From Flavobacterium degerlachei (GTDB taxonomy: Bacteria; Bacteroidota; Bacteroidia; Flavobacteriales; Flavobacteriaceae): a DNA stretch of 64,000 nt. The DNA lies in the NCBI RefSeq assembly GCF_900106645.1, contig NZ_FNMV01000014.1, positions 57,024 through 121,023 on the forward strand, written 5' to 3'. The notes below the pieces were generated by a model. The model was not told where the DNA came from, searched no databases, and saw nothing but the letters and a program-made list of their open reading frames with translations. This document shows, one piece after another, positions 31,705 to 40,282 of this stretch. The position numbers and the translations under genes are program-made. Every line of letters begins with the position of its first letter. The first letter of the stretch is position 1.

Positions 31705-32910
31705 ATGAATATCTATTTTACTATCATAGTACCTATAATTATTATAAATGCCATCATTTATATTATAAAAAATAATGGTAATCCAAACAAAAAAGATATA
31801 CTTATTAAAAAATATGATTTTTCACAAAAATCAGAAGGAAAAAAGATTGTAACTGAATTATCATTTAACCAAAACTTTGAAAAACAAATGGTAATAGCCC
31901 AAAATATGAGCGATGGTGATGATTATAAAAAAAAGGAAATACACCACATCCATTTCGATAAAGGAAACAAAAAGATATTAATTTTAAATTCTTTAGATAA
32001 TTTGTATCTTTTATCTCTATATGATATTAATCTAAATCTTTTACAAGAAATAAATTTAAAATTAACATATAATTCCTATAGTAATAAAATTAGTTACTTC
32101 ACAATAATTGAAAATGAAGGAGAGGAATTAATAATTGTAAATTACATAAATAATTACGGGATTAACTATTATGAGTTTAATTTAAAAGGTACAATTGTTT
32201 ATCAAAAACATATTTCAGAGGAAAAAGAAGAAATTGTTTTAGTAAGACATAATGAAAGTATCTTAAATTCAATATCAAATCATGTTCAATTTAGTTACAA
32301 ACCAATTTCTATATTCTCAAAATTCAATGAAGAAATAATAAAAGTTGATTTATTAGATGAAAGTTTGTATTCTGAAAAAGATTGGTGTGAATTTGAATAT
32401 ATTGAATGTGTAACTAAAACAAATAAACCTAATCAATTTGCTTTTATATGCACTCACGCAAATTATGGGGCTCAAGGAGTAAAAATATTTGAGTTTGATA
32501 ATTCAAATAATCTGAATTTAATGTATGATTTAGATGATTTGGATTTTGATGGTGCTTTTCATAATCTTGCCTTTAATTCTAGCGGAGATAAATTCACTGT
32601 ACTTCTTTACGAAAGAGACGAATCTCATAATGATTATTTTTCAATTTGCGAATATTCAGTCACAAACAATAAAAAACCTTTAAAAATATTTAAAACCAAT
32701 TTTAGATATTGGGAATTTGCTAATCTAAATACTCATTATATTACAGAAATATTATTATGTATTGTAAGAAACTGCGATTTAATAATTTATGATTTAGTGA
32801 TTGGAAAAGTGAAAGAAAAATTGAAAAGGGATTTTGACACAGCATATTTTATTGATTTCAATATAGTAATATACCAAAATAAAGGTAAAATGGAAGTTTT
32901 AGAATACTAA
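31705..32910 (+). CDS. Hypothetical membrane-anchored protein
   Basis: 401 aa. One N-terminal membrane segment (NIYFTIIVPIIIINAIIYII) is followed by a cytoplasmic or periplasmic part rich in beta strands, with repeated motifs such as KKILILNSLDNLYLLSLYDI and SSGDKFTVLLYERDESHNDY, similar in feel to WD40/propeller blades. No family recognised. Strongly AT-rich codon use. It is the first of the plus-strand single-gene units and is followed at once by intergenic repeat R1. Confidence 0.65.
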   Translation: MNIYFTIIVPIIIINAIIYIIKNNGNPNKKDILIKKYDFSQKSEGKKIVTELSFNQNFEKQMVIAQNMSDGDDYKKKEIHHIHFDKGNKKILILNSLDNLYLLSLYDINLNLLQEINLKLTYNSYSNKISYFTIIENEGEELIIVNYINNYGINYYEFNLKGTIVYQKHISEEKEEIVLVRHNESILNSISNHVQFSYKPISIFSKFNEEIIKVDLLDESLYSEKDWCEFEYIECVTKTNKPNQFAFICTHANYGAQGVKIFEFDNSNNLNLMYDLDDLDFDGAFHNLAFNSSGDKFTVLLYERDESHNDYFSICEYSVTNNKKPLKIFKTNFRYWEFANLNTHYITEILLCIVRNCDLIIYDLVIGKVKEKLKRDFDTAYFIDFNIVIYQNKGKMEVLEY

Positions 32911-33095
32911 TAACTACTGCCAACAGCTAGAGTTTCGTTGTGTGCGCAGTACTAACATAGGAACCTGTGTTGAAAGGAACTGGAGGTAGTTTTAAAAAGA
33001 GAAATAATTGTAGTTTAAATCCTGTATATTTACTTTCTACTTAATAAAAATGAAGTTCGTTTGAAGGTTTTTAGACGAACTGACGTTGGCAGTAA
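32911..33095 (+). repeat. Cassette repeat R1 (about 185 bp)
   Basis: Bounded by perfect 10-bp inverted ends TACTGCCAAC (32915-32924) and GTTGGCAGTA (33085-33094). The left half has a hairpin region (GTTTCGTTG ... GGAACC), then GTTGAAAGGAACTGGAGGTA. The right half has TATATTTACTTTCTA and a second hairpin GTTCGT-TTGAAGGTTTTTAG-ACGAAC. Homologous sequences follow other genes of this region (R2-R8). The rest of the gap to 33305 has no gene. Confidence 0.8.
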
Positions 33096-33305
33096 TTTTA
33101 CTGAAAAAGTGGGAATTCAACATCTTAATACGAAAGAATTAATATTACAAACAAAGCTAAAATGGGAATATTTTTTTAATCGAATAGTTGAATTATATCT
33201 AAATATAACTATTTAACCGATCTCGATTATCGAAGAATATTTTCCTAGAGAATTTTATAAACGAAACCCTTTATTATAAATAATAACAATAAATTTTATA
33301 AAAAA

Positions 33306-34571
33306 ATGACTCTTAAGACAACATTATTTTTCACTGTCTTTTTTCAATATATAACAAGTTTTGGACAATTTAAAGATCCTGAACCAACAATAATTCGTCC
33401 TGAAGTTATTCATCCAGAAAATCAAAAAAACGACTATGCAAAATCATATAATAAAAATTTAAAAAAATCAATCATTGATGAGACCGTTACTGAATATGAT
33501 TTAAATGGCAATATCATCAAAGAAACAAATTCTGGAATTTCTTCGAAAACAACAACTCTTTACGCTTATAAAAACAATGTTTTAGTTGAGAAAACCTTAA
33601 CCACCATATCTGATGCTGAAATAGTGAAAAGGAATAAGACAGATAATGCCCTCCTCATAGAAGAAAGTCAAAAAAGAGGTGAAGAAAGCATTGCTCTAGC
33701 TGTATTTGATGATGTAAGTAAAAAGAATACTTACAAAGCTACTTTAGACAAAAAGAATCGTGTTGTCTCTTATATCTCTGAGCGGAAAGAAACCGGCGAT
33801 TATAGGCCGATTAATGAAATTAAGCAAGTAAATATAAAATATGATAAAGACAAAATTATTGAAATTAACACGAACAATACTGAGAAAAAGCATTACTTGT
33901 ACAATAATAATCATCTTGTCAAAGTAGAATATTTGACTAATGATATTTTAAGTCGATACTATACAAGTTACTCCTATGACAATAACAATAATTTAATTGC
34001 AATTAGGGATAATGGCGAAGAAAATTATAAAGGAAAAGTTGTTCAAAACAGTAAAGTAAAGGATTCGGCAGTTTATGATAATAAAAACAACTTAATTTGG
34101 GCATATGATAAAGGACCTTATGTGCCTATGAACAGAGATCAGAATAAAAATTTTATAACTTATAAATATGATAATAATAACAACCTTGTAGAATCTTCTA
34201 AGTATGAAAATGAAAAAGAACGTATGAAAATTGAATATGTTTATGAAAATAAACTATTGACAAAAGAAATTAAGACCTATTATAATAGTGTTCCTGTTAA
34301 AACTATTGGCTCAAAAACCTATAATTATGCCGACGGAAAGTTAATGGAATATAATGAAATAGATCCTTTCACTAATTCTGAAAAACAATGTACATACGAA
34401 TATGATACAGCCAAACATTTAAAAAAGATAATTGAAATAAAGAAATGGACAGATAGAAAAACAGGAAAAATCACAAATTATACCACGACAGCTGATTTCT
34501 CTTTTAATAAAAACACACTCACTTTTAAAAATCAAATTGGTAAATTAGAGATATATGAATTTTTTGAATAA
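33306..34571 (+). CDS. Exported protein with YD-like repeats
   Basis: 421 aa. A signal peptide (LKTTLFFTVFFQYITSFGQ) is followed by repeated short strands of the type YDLNGNIIKE, YAYKNNVLVEK, YSYDNNNNLIAI, YKYDNNNNLVESSKYEN and YVYENKLLTKE, which resemble RHS/YD repeats or YwqK-like strands. No toxin domain or known catalytic motif. A single-gene unit between R1 and R2. Confidence 0.7.
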   Translation: MTLKTTLFFTVFFQYITSFGQFKDPEPTIIRPEVIHPENQKNDYAKSYNKNLKKSIIDETVTEYDLNGNIIKETNSGISSKTTTLYAYKNNVLVEKTLTTISDAEIVKRNKTDNALLIEESQKRGEESIALAVFDDVSKKNTYKATLDKKNRVVSYISERKETGDYRPINEIKQVNIKYDKDKIIEINTNNTEKKHYLYNNNHLVKVEYLTNDILSRYYTSYSYDNNNNLIAIRDNGEENYKGKVVQNSKVKDSAVYDNKNNLIWAYDKGPYVPMNRDQNKNFITYKYDNNNNLVESSKYENEKERMKIEYVYENKLLTKEIKTYYNSVPVKTIGSKTYNYADGKLMEYNEIDPFTNSEKQCTYEYDTAKHLKKIIEIKKWTDRKTGKITNYTTTADFSFNKNTLTFKNQIGKLEIYEFFE

Positions 34572-34655
34572 AAGCTTAATAGATTATATTTATAACTCAG
34601 ACCAATCATTCAACTTCTTCCAAATACTTAAAATTGGTTTTGAATGATATTCTAA

Positions 34656-34842
34656 ATAAAAACTACTGCCAACAGCTAAGGGTTCGTTGGGCTTGCAAAG
34701 CCAACGATGAAACCTGCGTTGAACGGAACCGGAGGTAGTTTTAAAAAGAAAAATAATTGTGGTTTAAATCGCATATATTTACTTTCTAATTAATAAAATA
34801 AAATTCGTCTGGAGGTTTTTAGATGAACTGATGTTAACTGCT
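34656..34842 (+). repeat. Cassette repeat R2
   Basis: Begins AACTACTGCCAACAGC (34661) and has the clearest fold: GGTTCGTTGGGCTT-GCA-AAGCCAACGATGAAACC (34679-34714), then GTTGAACGGAACCGGAGGTA and TTTTAAAAAG. The first half can close with AACTAC.CC/GG.GGTAGTT. The right half keeps TATATTTACTTTCTAATTAA and GGAGGTTTTTAGATGAACTG. The right end reads GTTAACTGC instead of GTTGGCAG and runs into the next start codon. Confidence 0.8.
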
Positions 34843-35781
34843 ATGCAAAAGATGAATTATCTTCAACCTGATAATATTTGGAAAAGTTTTGGTGTGATAT
34901 CAGATACAGATTTTATCGAGAAATTTGTGTTGAAAGGAAAATTTCATTGTTTAGTGCCAGAAAAAATTGTTGAAGATTATAAACTTGTTGAAAGGCTTCT
35001 GTTTTATAGTTATTTTCATTATCCTTTATTGGATGAAGCATTTTCAAAATCGACTCGGATATTTGAAGCAAGCGTTACACTAAAACTTGAAGTTGTAGGA
35101 CTTAAGAAAAAAGAAGGATTTGAAAGTTTACATTCTAAACTTAAACGTCTGGAAAAATATTGTTCAAAAGATTTGCATCAACAATGGTTAGAAGCCAAAG
35201 AATGGAGAAATAGTTTTGCACATAGAGAAGCTGGAGTTCTGATGGGTATTATACTTATAAATGCCTTGAAGCACAATCTAAATATGATTAACTCTTTGTT
35301 TCTTGAAGTTTCAACAATTCACGAAAAAGAAAATCAGCATAAAATGCTTTTACAACAATGTGAGCATTTAGTAAATGGTCTATTCATTTTAGATGATGGG
35401 AATAGAAAAATTCTAATTTGTTCAGCAAGACCCTATACAACTGGGATAATGAAAAATTCAAGTAAATCTCTTTGGGTTTTTATTCCTATTACTGGCAATA
35501 AAGAAATCAACGAATCTTCAGATTTGCCAAACGCTTTAATTCTAACTTTAGAAGATTTACATATTAGCGAAAATGGTTTATCTGCTATTGATTCAAGCAC
35601 AAAGCAATCTATTTCTATAACTGTGACAGATAAATTTGAAAATTTTGAGAAACTTGTCAGCCATAATTTAAGACTGAATGCATTGGAAGTGATTTTGCCA
35701 GGTATTAGTTTAGAATATATAGCTAAGCTAAAGCATTCAATAACAAAAGAGATTGCAAGTTTTCTGTATGAAGATTGGTAA
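34843..35781 (+). CDS. HEPN-like protein (RNxxxH motif)
   Basis: 312 aa from the ATG at 34843; an ATG at 34831 lies within the repeat and is less likely. Helical first half with EAKEWRNSFAHREAGVLMG (Arg122 and His127), a canonical R-N-x3-H motif of HEPN ribonucleases in defence and toxin-antitoxin loci. The second half mixes strands and helices (LICSARPYTTGIMKNSSKSL) and is not recognised. It stands alone between repeats R2 and R3 with no obvious antitoxin. Role in RNA cleavage during phage infection is inference. Confidence 0.62.
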   Translation: MQKMNYLQPDNIWKSFGVISDTDFIEKFVLKGKFHCLVPEKIVEDYKLVERLLFYSYFHYPLLDEAFSKSTRIFEASVTLKLEVVGLKKKEGFESLHSKLKRLEKYCSKDLHQQWLEAKEWRNSFAHREAGVLMGIILINALKHNLNMINSLFLEVSTIHEKENQHKMLLQQCEHLVNGLFILDDGNRKILICSARPYTTGIMKNSSKSLWVFIPITGNKEINESSDLPNALILTLEDLHISENGLSAIDSSTKQSISITVTDKFENFEKLVSHNLRLNALEVILPGISLEYIAKLKHSITKEIASFLYEDW

Positions 35782-36003
35782 TGTGTACTATAGCTAACAG
35801 CAAGAGTTCGTTGCGTGAGTAATAAGAACAATGAAACCTGTATTGAACGGAAAAAGAGGTAGTTGTAAAAAGAAAAATAACTGTAGTTTTAATCCCATAT
35901 ATTTACATTCTAATTAATAAAATAAAGTTCGTCCAGAGGTTTTTAGATGAACTGACTTTGGCAGCAAGCATACCAAAAAACGGAATATAATTAAAATAAC
36001 AAA
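35782..36003 (+). repeat. Cassette repeat R3
   Basis: GCTAACAGCAAGAGTTCGTT (35793) continues GCGTGAGTAATAAGAACAAT, GAAACCTGTATTGAACGG, GAGGTAGTTGTAAAAAG, TATATTTACATTCTAATTAA, AAGTTCGTCCAGAGGTTTTT and GAACTGACTTTGGCAGCAAG. It is colinear with R1, R2 and R5. It directly precedes the gene at 36004. Confidence 0.8.
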
Positions 36004-36657
36004 ATGAGTTTTTCAGAAAATATATTAGGCTTTATAACGGATAGCAACAAAAGACTTTCTACAAGAGCAACTGTCATTGTTTTGTTTATCTTTTCAATTC
36101 TATTAATAGACAACATAACTGGATTTTCTCATTACTACAACAAAGAAAGGCAACTTGAGCAACTGAAATCAATATCTGTTTTACTTAAAGATACAACGCT
36201 AGCTAAGCTAACGAGATTGGAACTTATCTCATTACAAAAAGAAACATTTAATAGAAAAAATTTAGTTGACCATTCTTTGTCGTTTATAAAGTACATGAGA
36301 TCTACAAACAACGAAAGTAATTCTAATGTAACGAACACTGCAAAAATGCCCCCAAGAAATGATGTTTGGTTTTTGTTATCAACATCTGGAATTTATATAT
36401 TAGTAACTCTTCTTTTAATTCCTATTTTACTTTTAACAGATAAAACAACACCATTTTTAAAACTTATAGCAACTTTAATAATCTTTGGTATAGTGATGTT
36501 TTTTACATCGTGGTTTAATTATTGGTTATTTGACAAAATCATACCTGATATGCTTTTTGGAAGTTGGATTTGGAATTACATAATAAACTTCATGATACAA
36601 ATTGCCTTAATTGCAGGATTATATTGGACTACTAGCACCATAAATAAAACTCATTAA
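36004..36657 (+). CDS. Hypothetical membrane protein
   Basis: 217 aa with four predicted membrane segments: ATVIVLFIFSILLIDNI (about 24-40), LLSTSGIYILVTLLLIPILL (about 118-138), LIATLIIFGIVMFFTSWF (about 150-168) and MIQIALIAGLYW (about 198-209). A helical loop separates the first two. It ends 48 bp before the putAbiC gene and both lie in the same unit between R3 and R4, so it may work with putAbiC (inference). Confidence 0.65.
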   Translation: MSFSENILGFITDSNKRLSTRATVIVLFIFSILLIDNITGFSHYYNKERQLEQLKSISVLLKDTTLAKLTRLELISLQKETFNRKNLVDHSLSFIKYMRSTNNESNSNVTNTAKMPPRNDVWFLLSTSGIYILVTLLLIPILLLTDKTTPFLKLIATLIIFGIVMFFTSWFNYWLFDKIIPDMLFGSWIWNYIINFMIQIALIAGLYWTTSTINKTH

Positions 36658-36705
36658 TGAAATATCCGCCTAGCTTACAAAAAAAAGAGCAAAATAAAAA
36701 CTTAA

Positions 36706-37917
36706 ATGTACAAAGTAATTAAAGAAATTTGGAACCATCTTGAGCCAAAAGAAAAGATTTATTTAAAATTTGGACTTAACATTATCTTGATAATTGGATT
36801 TATTTCAATTGTAATCTTGCCTTGGTTATTGACAAGAGAAAGTATATCATTTATTGATTATAAATTAACTGGAGCAATTGGAGATACTATAAATGGAATT
36901 GCGGGTCCATTCATTGCACTCGCCGCTGCAATTCTAACATTTCTAGCTTTTTATATTCAATATAAGGCAAACCTTGAGCAAAGAATTCAATTTAATAAGA
37001 CATTTAGAAAACAGGAAGAGGAGGCAAAAGAACAAAGAGAACAGTTTGCTACAACTTTTGAGAAACAAATTGAAGAAAGAAAAGAGCAAGAAAGAATTTG
37101 GAAAATAGAGCGATTTGAGAACCAATTTTACGAGATGGTAAAATTACATAAAGAAAATGTTAGCGAGATCTCGATAAACCTCACAACTTCTTACTATATT
37201 GATAAAGAAAAACATATTAATGTTATTAAAATAAATGGAAGAGAAGTTTTTAAATATTTACTAGAAGAAATAAAAATACTTTATTTCATTGCTAAAAAAA
37301 CATATAACATAAAATCAAAACCAGACTCACTTATAAATATTGCATATGGCTTATTTTTTCACGGATTACGCTTTGATGAAAAGATTACCTCAAAAAAACC
37401 AGATGAAGAAGAATATAGTAAATTTATAAATATTATAATTGATATTAATGATGAGCATAAATCAACTGACTTAATACAATTAAAATCAATAATTGAAAAA
37501 CATATAGGTTTTAAAAAAGCAATAAATCTAAACTTTCTATTAGGACAGGGTCATTCTTCATATTTGGCACATTACTATAGGCATTTATACCAAACTGTGA
37601 AATTTGTTGCAGAACAGAATGAAAATTTTATAAGTTACAACGAAAAAAGAAAATATCTGAGAATTCTACGAGCACAACTTTCAAATCAAGAACAGGCAAT
37701 GCTTTTTTATAATTGGAAATCAAATTTCGGAAAAAATTGGGAGAATTCAACAAATCATTTTTTTACAGATTATAGAATGATCCACAATATTTATAATGAC
37801 CTTATAATTATTGATTTCAAACTTATCAAGATTTTCGATTTAATTTCACAACCTCCAAAATATAGAACAGAAGATGGTAGAGAAAAAGATGTATTATTTG
37901 AATTTGAAGATTGGTAG
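36706..37917 (+). CDS. putAbiC-type putative phage abortive infection protein
   Basis: 403 aa. Two N-terminal membrane segments (about 23-42 and 64-86) are followed by a coiled coil rich in Glu/Lys/Gln (90-135) and the family's conserved cytoplasmic part: RFENQFYEMVKLHKENV, GHSSYLAHYYRHLYQTV (282-298) and YLRILRAQLSNQEQ (317-330). This matches the putAbiC (AbiC-related) family, membrane proteins that stop phage growth by an unknown route. It is preceded by a small membrane protein in the same unit. Confidence 0.85.
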   Translation: MYKVIKEIWNHLEPKEKIYLKFGLNIILIIGFISIVILPWLLTRESISFIDYKLTGAIGDTINGIAGPFIALAAAILTFLAFYIQYKANLEQRIQFNKTFRKQEEEAKEQREQFATTFEKQIEERKEQERIWKIERFENQFYEMVKLHKENVSEISINLTTSYYIDKEKHINVIKINGREVFKYLLEEIKILYFIAKKTYNIKSKPDSLINIAYGLFFHGLRFDEKITSKKPDEEEYSKFINIIIDINDEHKSTDLIQLKSIIEKHIGFKKAINLNFLLGQGHSSYLAHYYRHLYQTVKFVAEQNENFISYNEKRKYLRILRAQLSNQEQAMLFYNWKSNFGKNWENSTNHFFTDYRMIHNIYNDLIIIDFKLIKIFDLISQPPKYRTEDGREKDVLFEFEDW

Positions 37918-38010
37918 AAAAGCCAGCTGGTAGCAGCAAGAGTTTCTTTGCGTGAGTAATAAGAACAATGAAACCTGTATTGAACGGAACTGGGGGCAGT
38001 TTAAAAAATA
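37918..38010 (+). repeat. Cassette repeat R4 (left half only)
   Basis: GGTAGCAGCAAGAGTTTCTT continues GCGTGAGTAATAAGAACAAT, GAAACCTGTATTGAACGGAA and CTGGGGGCAGTTTAAAAA, then similarity stops. The promoter-like right half is missing, so the array is broken here. From 38011 to 38272 I see no gene; a weak terminator-like ATGCTGTGAGGTATTTTTTT lies at about 38062-38081. Confidence 0.78.
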
Positions 38011-38272
38011 CTGTGTTTAAGATTTGGGATTTGAAGACTGGAATAATACTATGTAGGAAAAAATGCTGTGAGGTATTTTTTTTAATTTAGATTTTATTTT
38101 TTTTCTGATAATGCGGCAAACCGTAAAGGATAATAGAAATGATTTTGTAAGTTTGATATAGCCTAATAAAAAACCATTTATGGCACAATGCTGACCTAAT
38201 TTGGATGGATTGTAGCCACTTTATGGCTGGTATATGCAAGTTGTAACACATTAAAATATAGTTGAGAAAGAA

Positions 38273-38863
38273 ATGACTCCAATTGATAAACTCATAGTGC
38301 ATTTTAGAAAAAGTATAACACTTACAGACGATGAAGCGGAAATAGTTGGTGGATGTTTTACTATCGTGGAATTAAAAAAGAAAGAAATTCTTTTATTCGT
38401 GGGCGATCATTCATCGCATATGAGATTTATTTCGGAAGGCTGTATCAGAAGTTATTATATGGATGGAGAGGCAAAAGAACATGTCATTCAATTCGGAATA
38501 GAAGATTGGTGGATTAACGATTTATACAGCTACCTAACTAATACTCCGGCAAAGCAATTTATTCAAGCTGTTGAGAATTGCAAGGTGCTCCAAATTCATA
38601 AAAACAAATTAAATGAGTTGTATAATAGTGTGCCTGCAATAGAACGTTTTTTTAGATTCAAATTTGAAAAAGCCTATGTTTCATTACAGGAACGAACTAT
38701 TAATACTATGAGTAAAACGGCAGAGGAACGTTACATTGAATTTCGCTCAAATTATAGAGATATAGAACAGCGTGTTCCTCAATATATGGTAGCTTCCTAC
38801 TTAGGAATAACTCCTGAATTTTTGAGTTCACTTAGAAAAAAAGTATTAACAAACCTTTCTTAA
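38273..38863 (+). CDS. Crp/Fnr-family transcriptional regulator
   Basis: 196 aa. A cyclic-nucleotide-binding-like beta barrel (about 20-120; LLFVGDHSSHMRFISEGCIR, VIQFGIEDWWINDLYSYLT) precedes a C-terminal HTH (RVPQYMVASYLGITPEFLSS, then LRKKVL), the usual layout of Bacteroidota Crp/Fnr-like proteins of this size. It lies 67 bp upstream of the flavin reductase gene on the same strand and may control it through the palindrome between them (inference). Confidence 0.87.
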   Translation: MTPIDKLIVHFRKSITLTDDEAEIVGGCFTIVELKKKEILLFVGDHSSHMRFISEGCIRSYYMDGEAKEHVIQFGIEDWWINDLYSYLTNTPAKQFIQAVENCKVLQIHKNKLNELYNSVPAIERFFRFKFEKAYVSLQERTINTMSKTAEERYIEFRSNYRDIEQRVPQYMVASYLGITPEFLSSLRKKVLTNLS

Positions 38864-38899
38864 GGTACATTAAGATTTAAACTTTCCCTCTGGACTAAG

Positions 38900-38931
38900 T
38901 TTGTACTATTAAATTAAAATAATTGTACAAA
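38900..38931. promoter_or_regulatory. Palindromic operator TTTGTAC-N18-GTACAAA
   Basis: A perfect 7-bp inverted repeat that ends on the A of the ATG start of the reductase gene. It lies between a Crp-type regulator and its neighbour. The left arm also gives a TTTG box. Confidence 0.45.
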
Positions 38932-39878
38932 TGAAAAAAATAATAGCATTTACAGGAAGTAATAATCCAAATTCAATTAATGAAAAACTGGTTCAATCGA
39001 TAATTAGAAAATACCCTAATCAAAATATTGAGTTTATCGATTTAAAAAGATTCGATGTCCCTATTTACAGCCAAGATATTGAACAAAATGGAATTCCAAA
39101 ACCAATAAAGAAGCTCTTTCAATTGTTCACTGAAGCTGATGCGTTTATAATAGCTTCACCTGAACACAATGGACTTCCATCAGCATTTCTAAAAAACACA
39201 ATTGATTGGCTTTCCAGAATCAATCAAAAATTCATTGATGGAAAACCTGTTTTGCTTTTGAGTACTTCTCCCGGCCCAACAGGTGGTAAAACTCATCTTC
39301 AAATTTTAGAAAAACTAGTATTACAATGGGGAGGTCTTTTTGTGGAACAATATTCATTAGGCAGTTTTGATCAAAATTTTGACAAGAGTGGCTTGGTCAT
39401 CACAAATCAACAGGAAAATATTAAGTTGAAAAAAGCTATGCAAGCCTTAATTATTGGACAGCCTCTAACAAAAAAGCAGAATGTGGAAGTGGTGCAAGAT
39501 TACTTCAACTCATTTCAAAATGGGAATATGGAACAAGTTATAAACTCATTTCATTCAGATTGTTATATCGTTAGTGTCAAAGAAGAAGAACGTCCAAAAG
39601 AACAATTGCACGGCATTTATAGAACAAAAGATGGGGCCAAACAATTTTTGAATAACATCACCTCTTTGTTCAATACAAAAGATTTCACTCTGAAACATAT
39701 ATCATCTGCTGGAGACAATCTAGTAATGGCTAATGGCACTTTTTCCCATGAAATCAAGGCCACTGGTAAGCTTTTCAATAGTACATGGGTTCAGCTCTGT
39801 ATCATAGAGGATGAAAAAATAAAGGAATATCGATTTTATGAAGATTCAGCAGCATTTATAGCAGCTTCTACATTATAA
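38931..39878 (+). CDS. NADPH-dependent FMN reductase fused to a SnoaL/NTF2-like domain
   Basis: 315 aa. Residues 1-180 are a flavodoxin-like FMN reductase: IIAFTGSNNPNSINEKLVQS, SPEHNGLPSAFLKNTIDWLS, LLLSTSPGPTGG. Residues about 190-315 form a SnoaL-type NTF2-like fold: VQDYFNSFQNGNMEQVINSF, LHGIYRTKDGAKQFLNNITS, FYEDSAAF. The reductase domain would reduce quinones, nitro compounds or flavin; the second domain may bind a substrate or assist dimerisation. The fusion is not the usual stand-alone form. Confidence 0.85.
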   Translation: MKKIIAFTGSNNPNSINEKLVQSIIRKYPNQNIEFIDLKRFDVPIYSQDIEQNGIPKPIKKLFQLFTEADAFIIASPEHNGLPSAFLKNTIDWLSRINQKFIDGKPVLLLSTSPGPTGGKTHLQILEKLVLQWGGLFVEQYSLGSFDQNFDKSGLVITNQQENIKLKKAMQALIIGQPLTKKQNVEVVQDYFNSFQNGNMEQVINSFHSDCYIVSVKEEERPKEQLHGIYRTKDGAKQFLNNITSLFNTKDFTLKHISSAGDNLVMANGTFSHEIKATGKLFNSTWVQLCIIEDEKIKEYRFYEDSAAFIAASTL

Positions 39879-39948
39879 ATCTTATGAAGTGGAGTAATAG
39901 TTAGCATTAAGTTTTGACTATTACTCCTTCTATTAAAAATACAATTCT

Positions 39949-40128
39949 ATGAATAACTACACCATAAATCACCTATTTGAATTTTGGAAATATATTGGTT
40001 TACAAGGTGATTTTTTCACCAATGAATGCGATTACAAATATAGCTACCCTTGCAATATGTCTTGGCCAAGTAAAGTCTTCAGTATTGATAGCAAAGGATT
40101 AGATTTTGAGCAGCTCAGTTATTTATGA
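39949..40128 (+). pseudogene. Broken frame, N-terminal fragment of a GNAT-like protein
   Basis: 59 codons from ATG at 39949: NNYTINHLFEFWKYIGLQGD, then WPSKVFSIDSKGLDF. The start resembles the N-terminus of a Flavobacterial GNAT-type family, but it stops early. The next frame takes over at 40103. It looks like two unrelated gene ends joined by deletion. Confidence 0.5.
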
Positions 40129-40279
40129 AAATAGTGATGGAGTACTTTCTGTTTTAATGCCTACTATTCCCATTTATGTATATGGATCTAGTCATAAATT
40201 CTTGGCTACTAAAGAATATGCAGAATATGAGGAAAAATCGATTTTAGGAAATATCGTTAACGAAGCTAATTTATTATAA
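40103..40279 (+). pseudogene. C-terminal remnant of a paralogue of the 726-aa toxin-locus protein
   Basis: An open stretch without its own start ends YVYGSSHKFLATKEYAEY, then ANLL and stop. It aligns with the end of the 726-aa protein at 43638-45818 (MVYSLDRKYHFSKGYSEY, then NTVL): V-Y, K-aromatic, K-x-Y-x-E-Y and N-x-L are shared. Like the intact gene it ends right before a large toxin-scaffold gene, here 3 bp before ATG 40283. Confidence 0.55.
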
Positions 40280-40282
40280 ACT

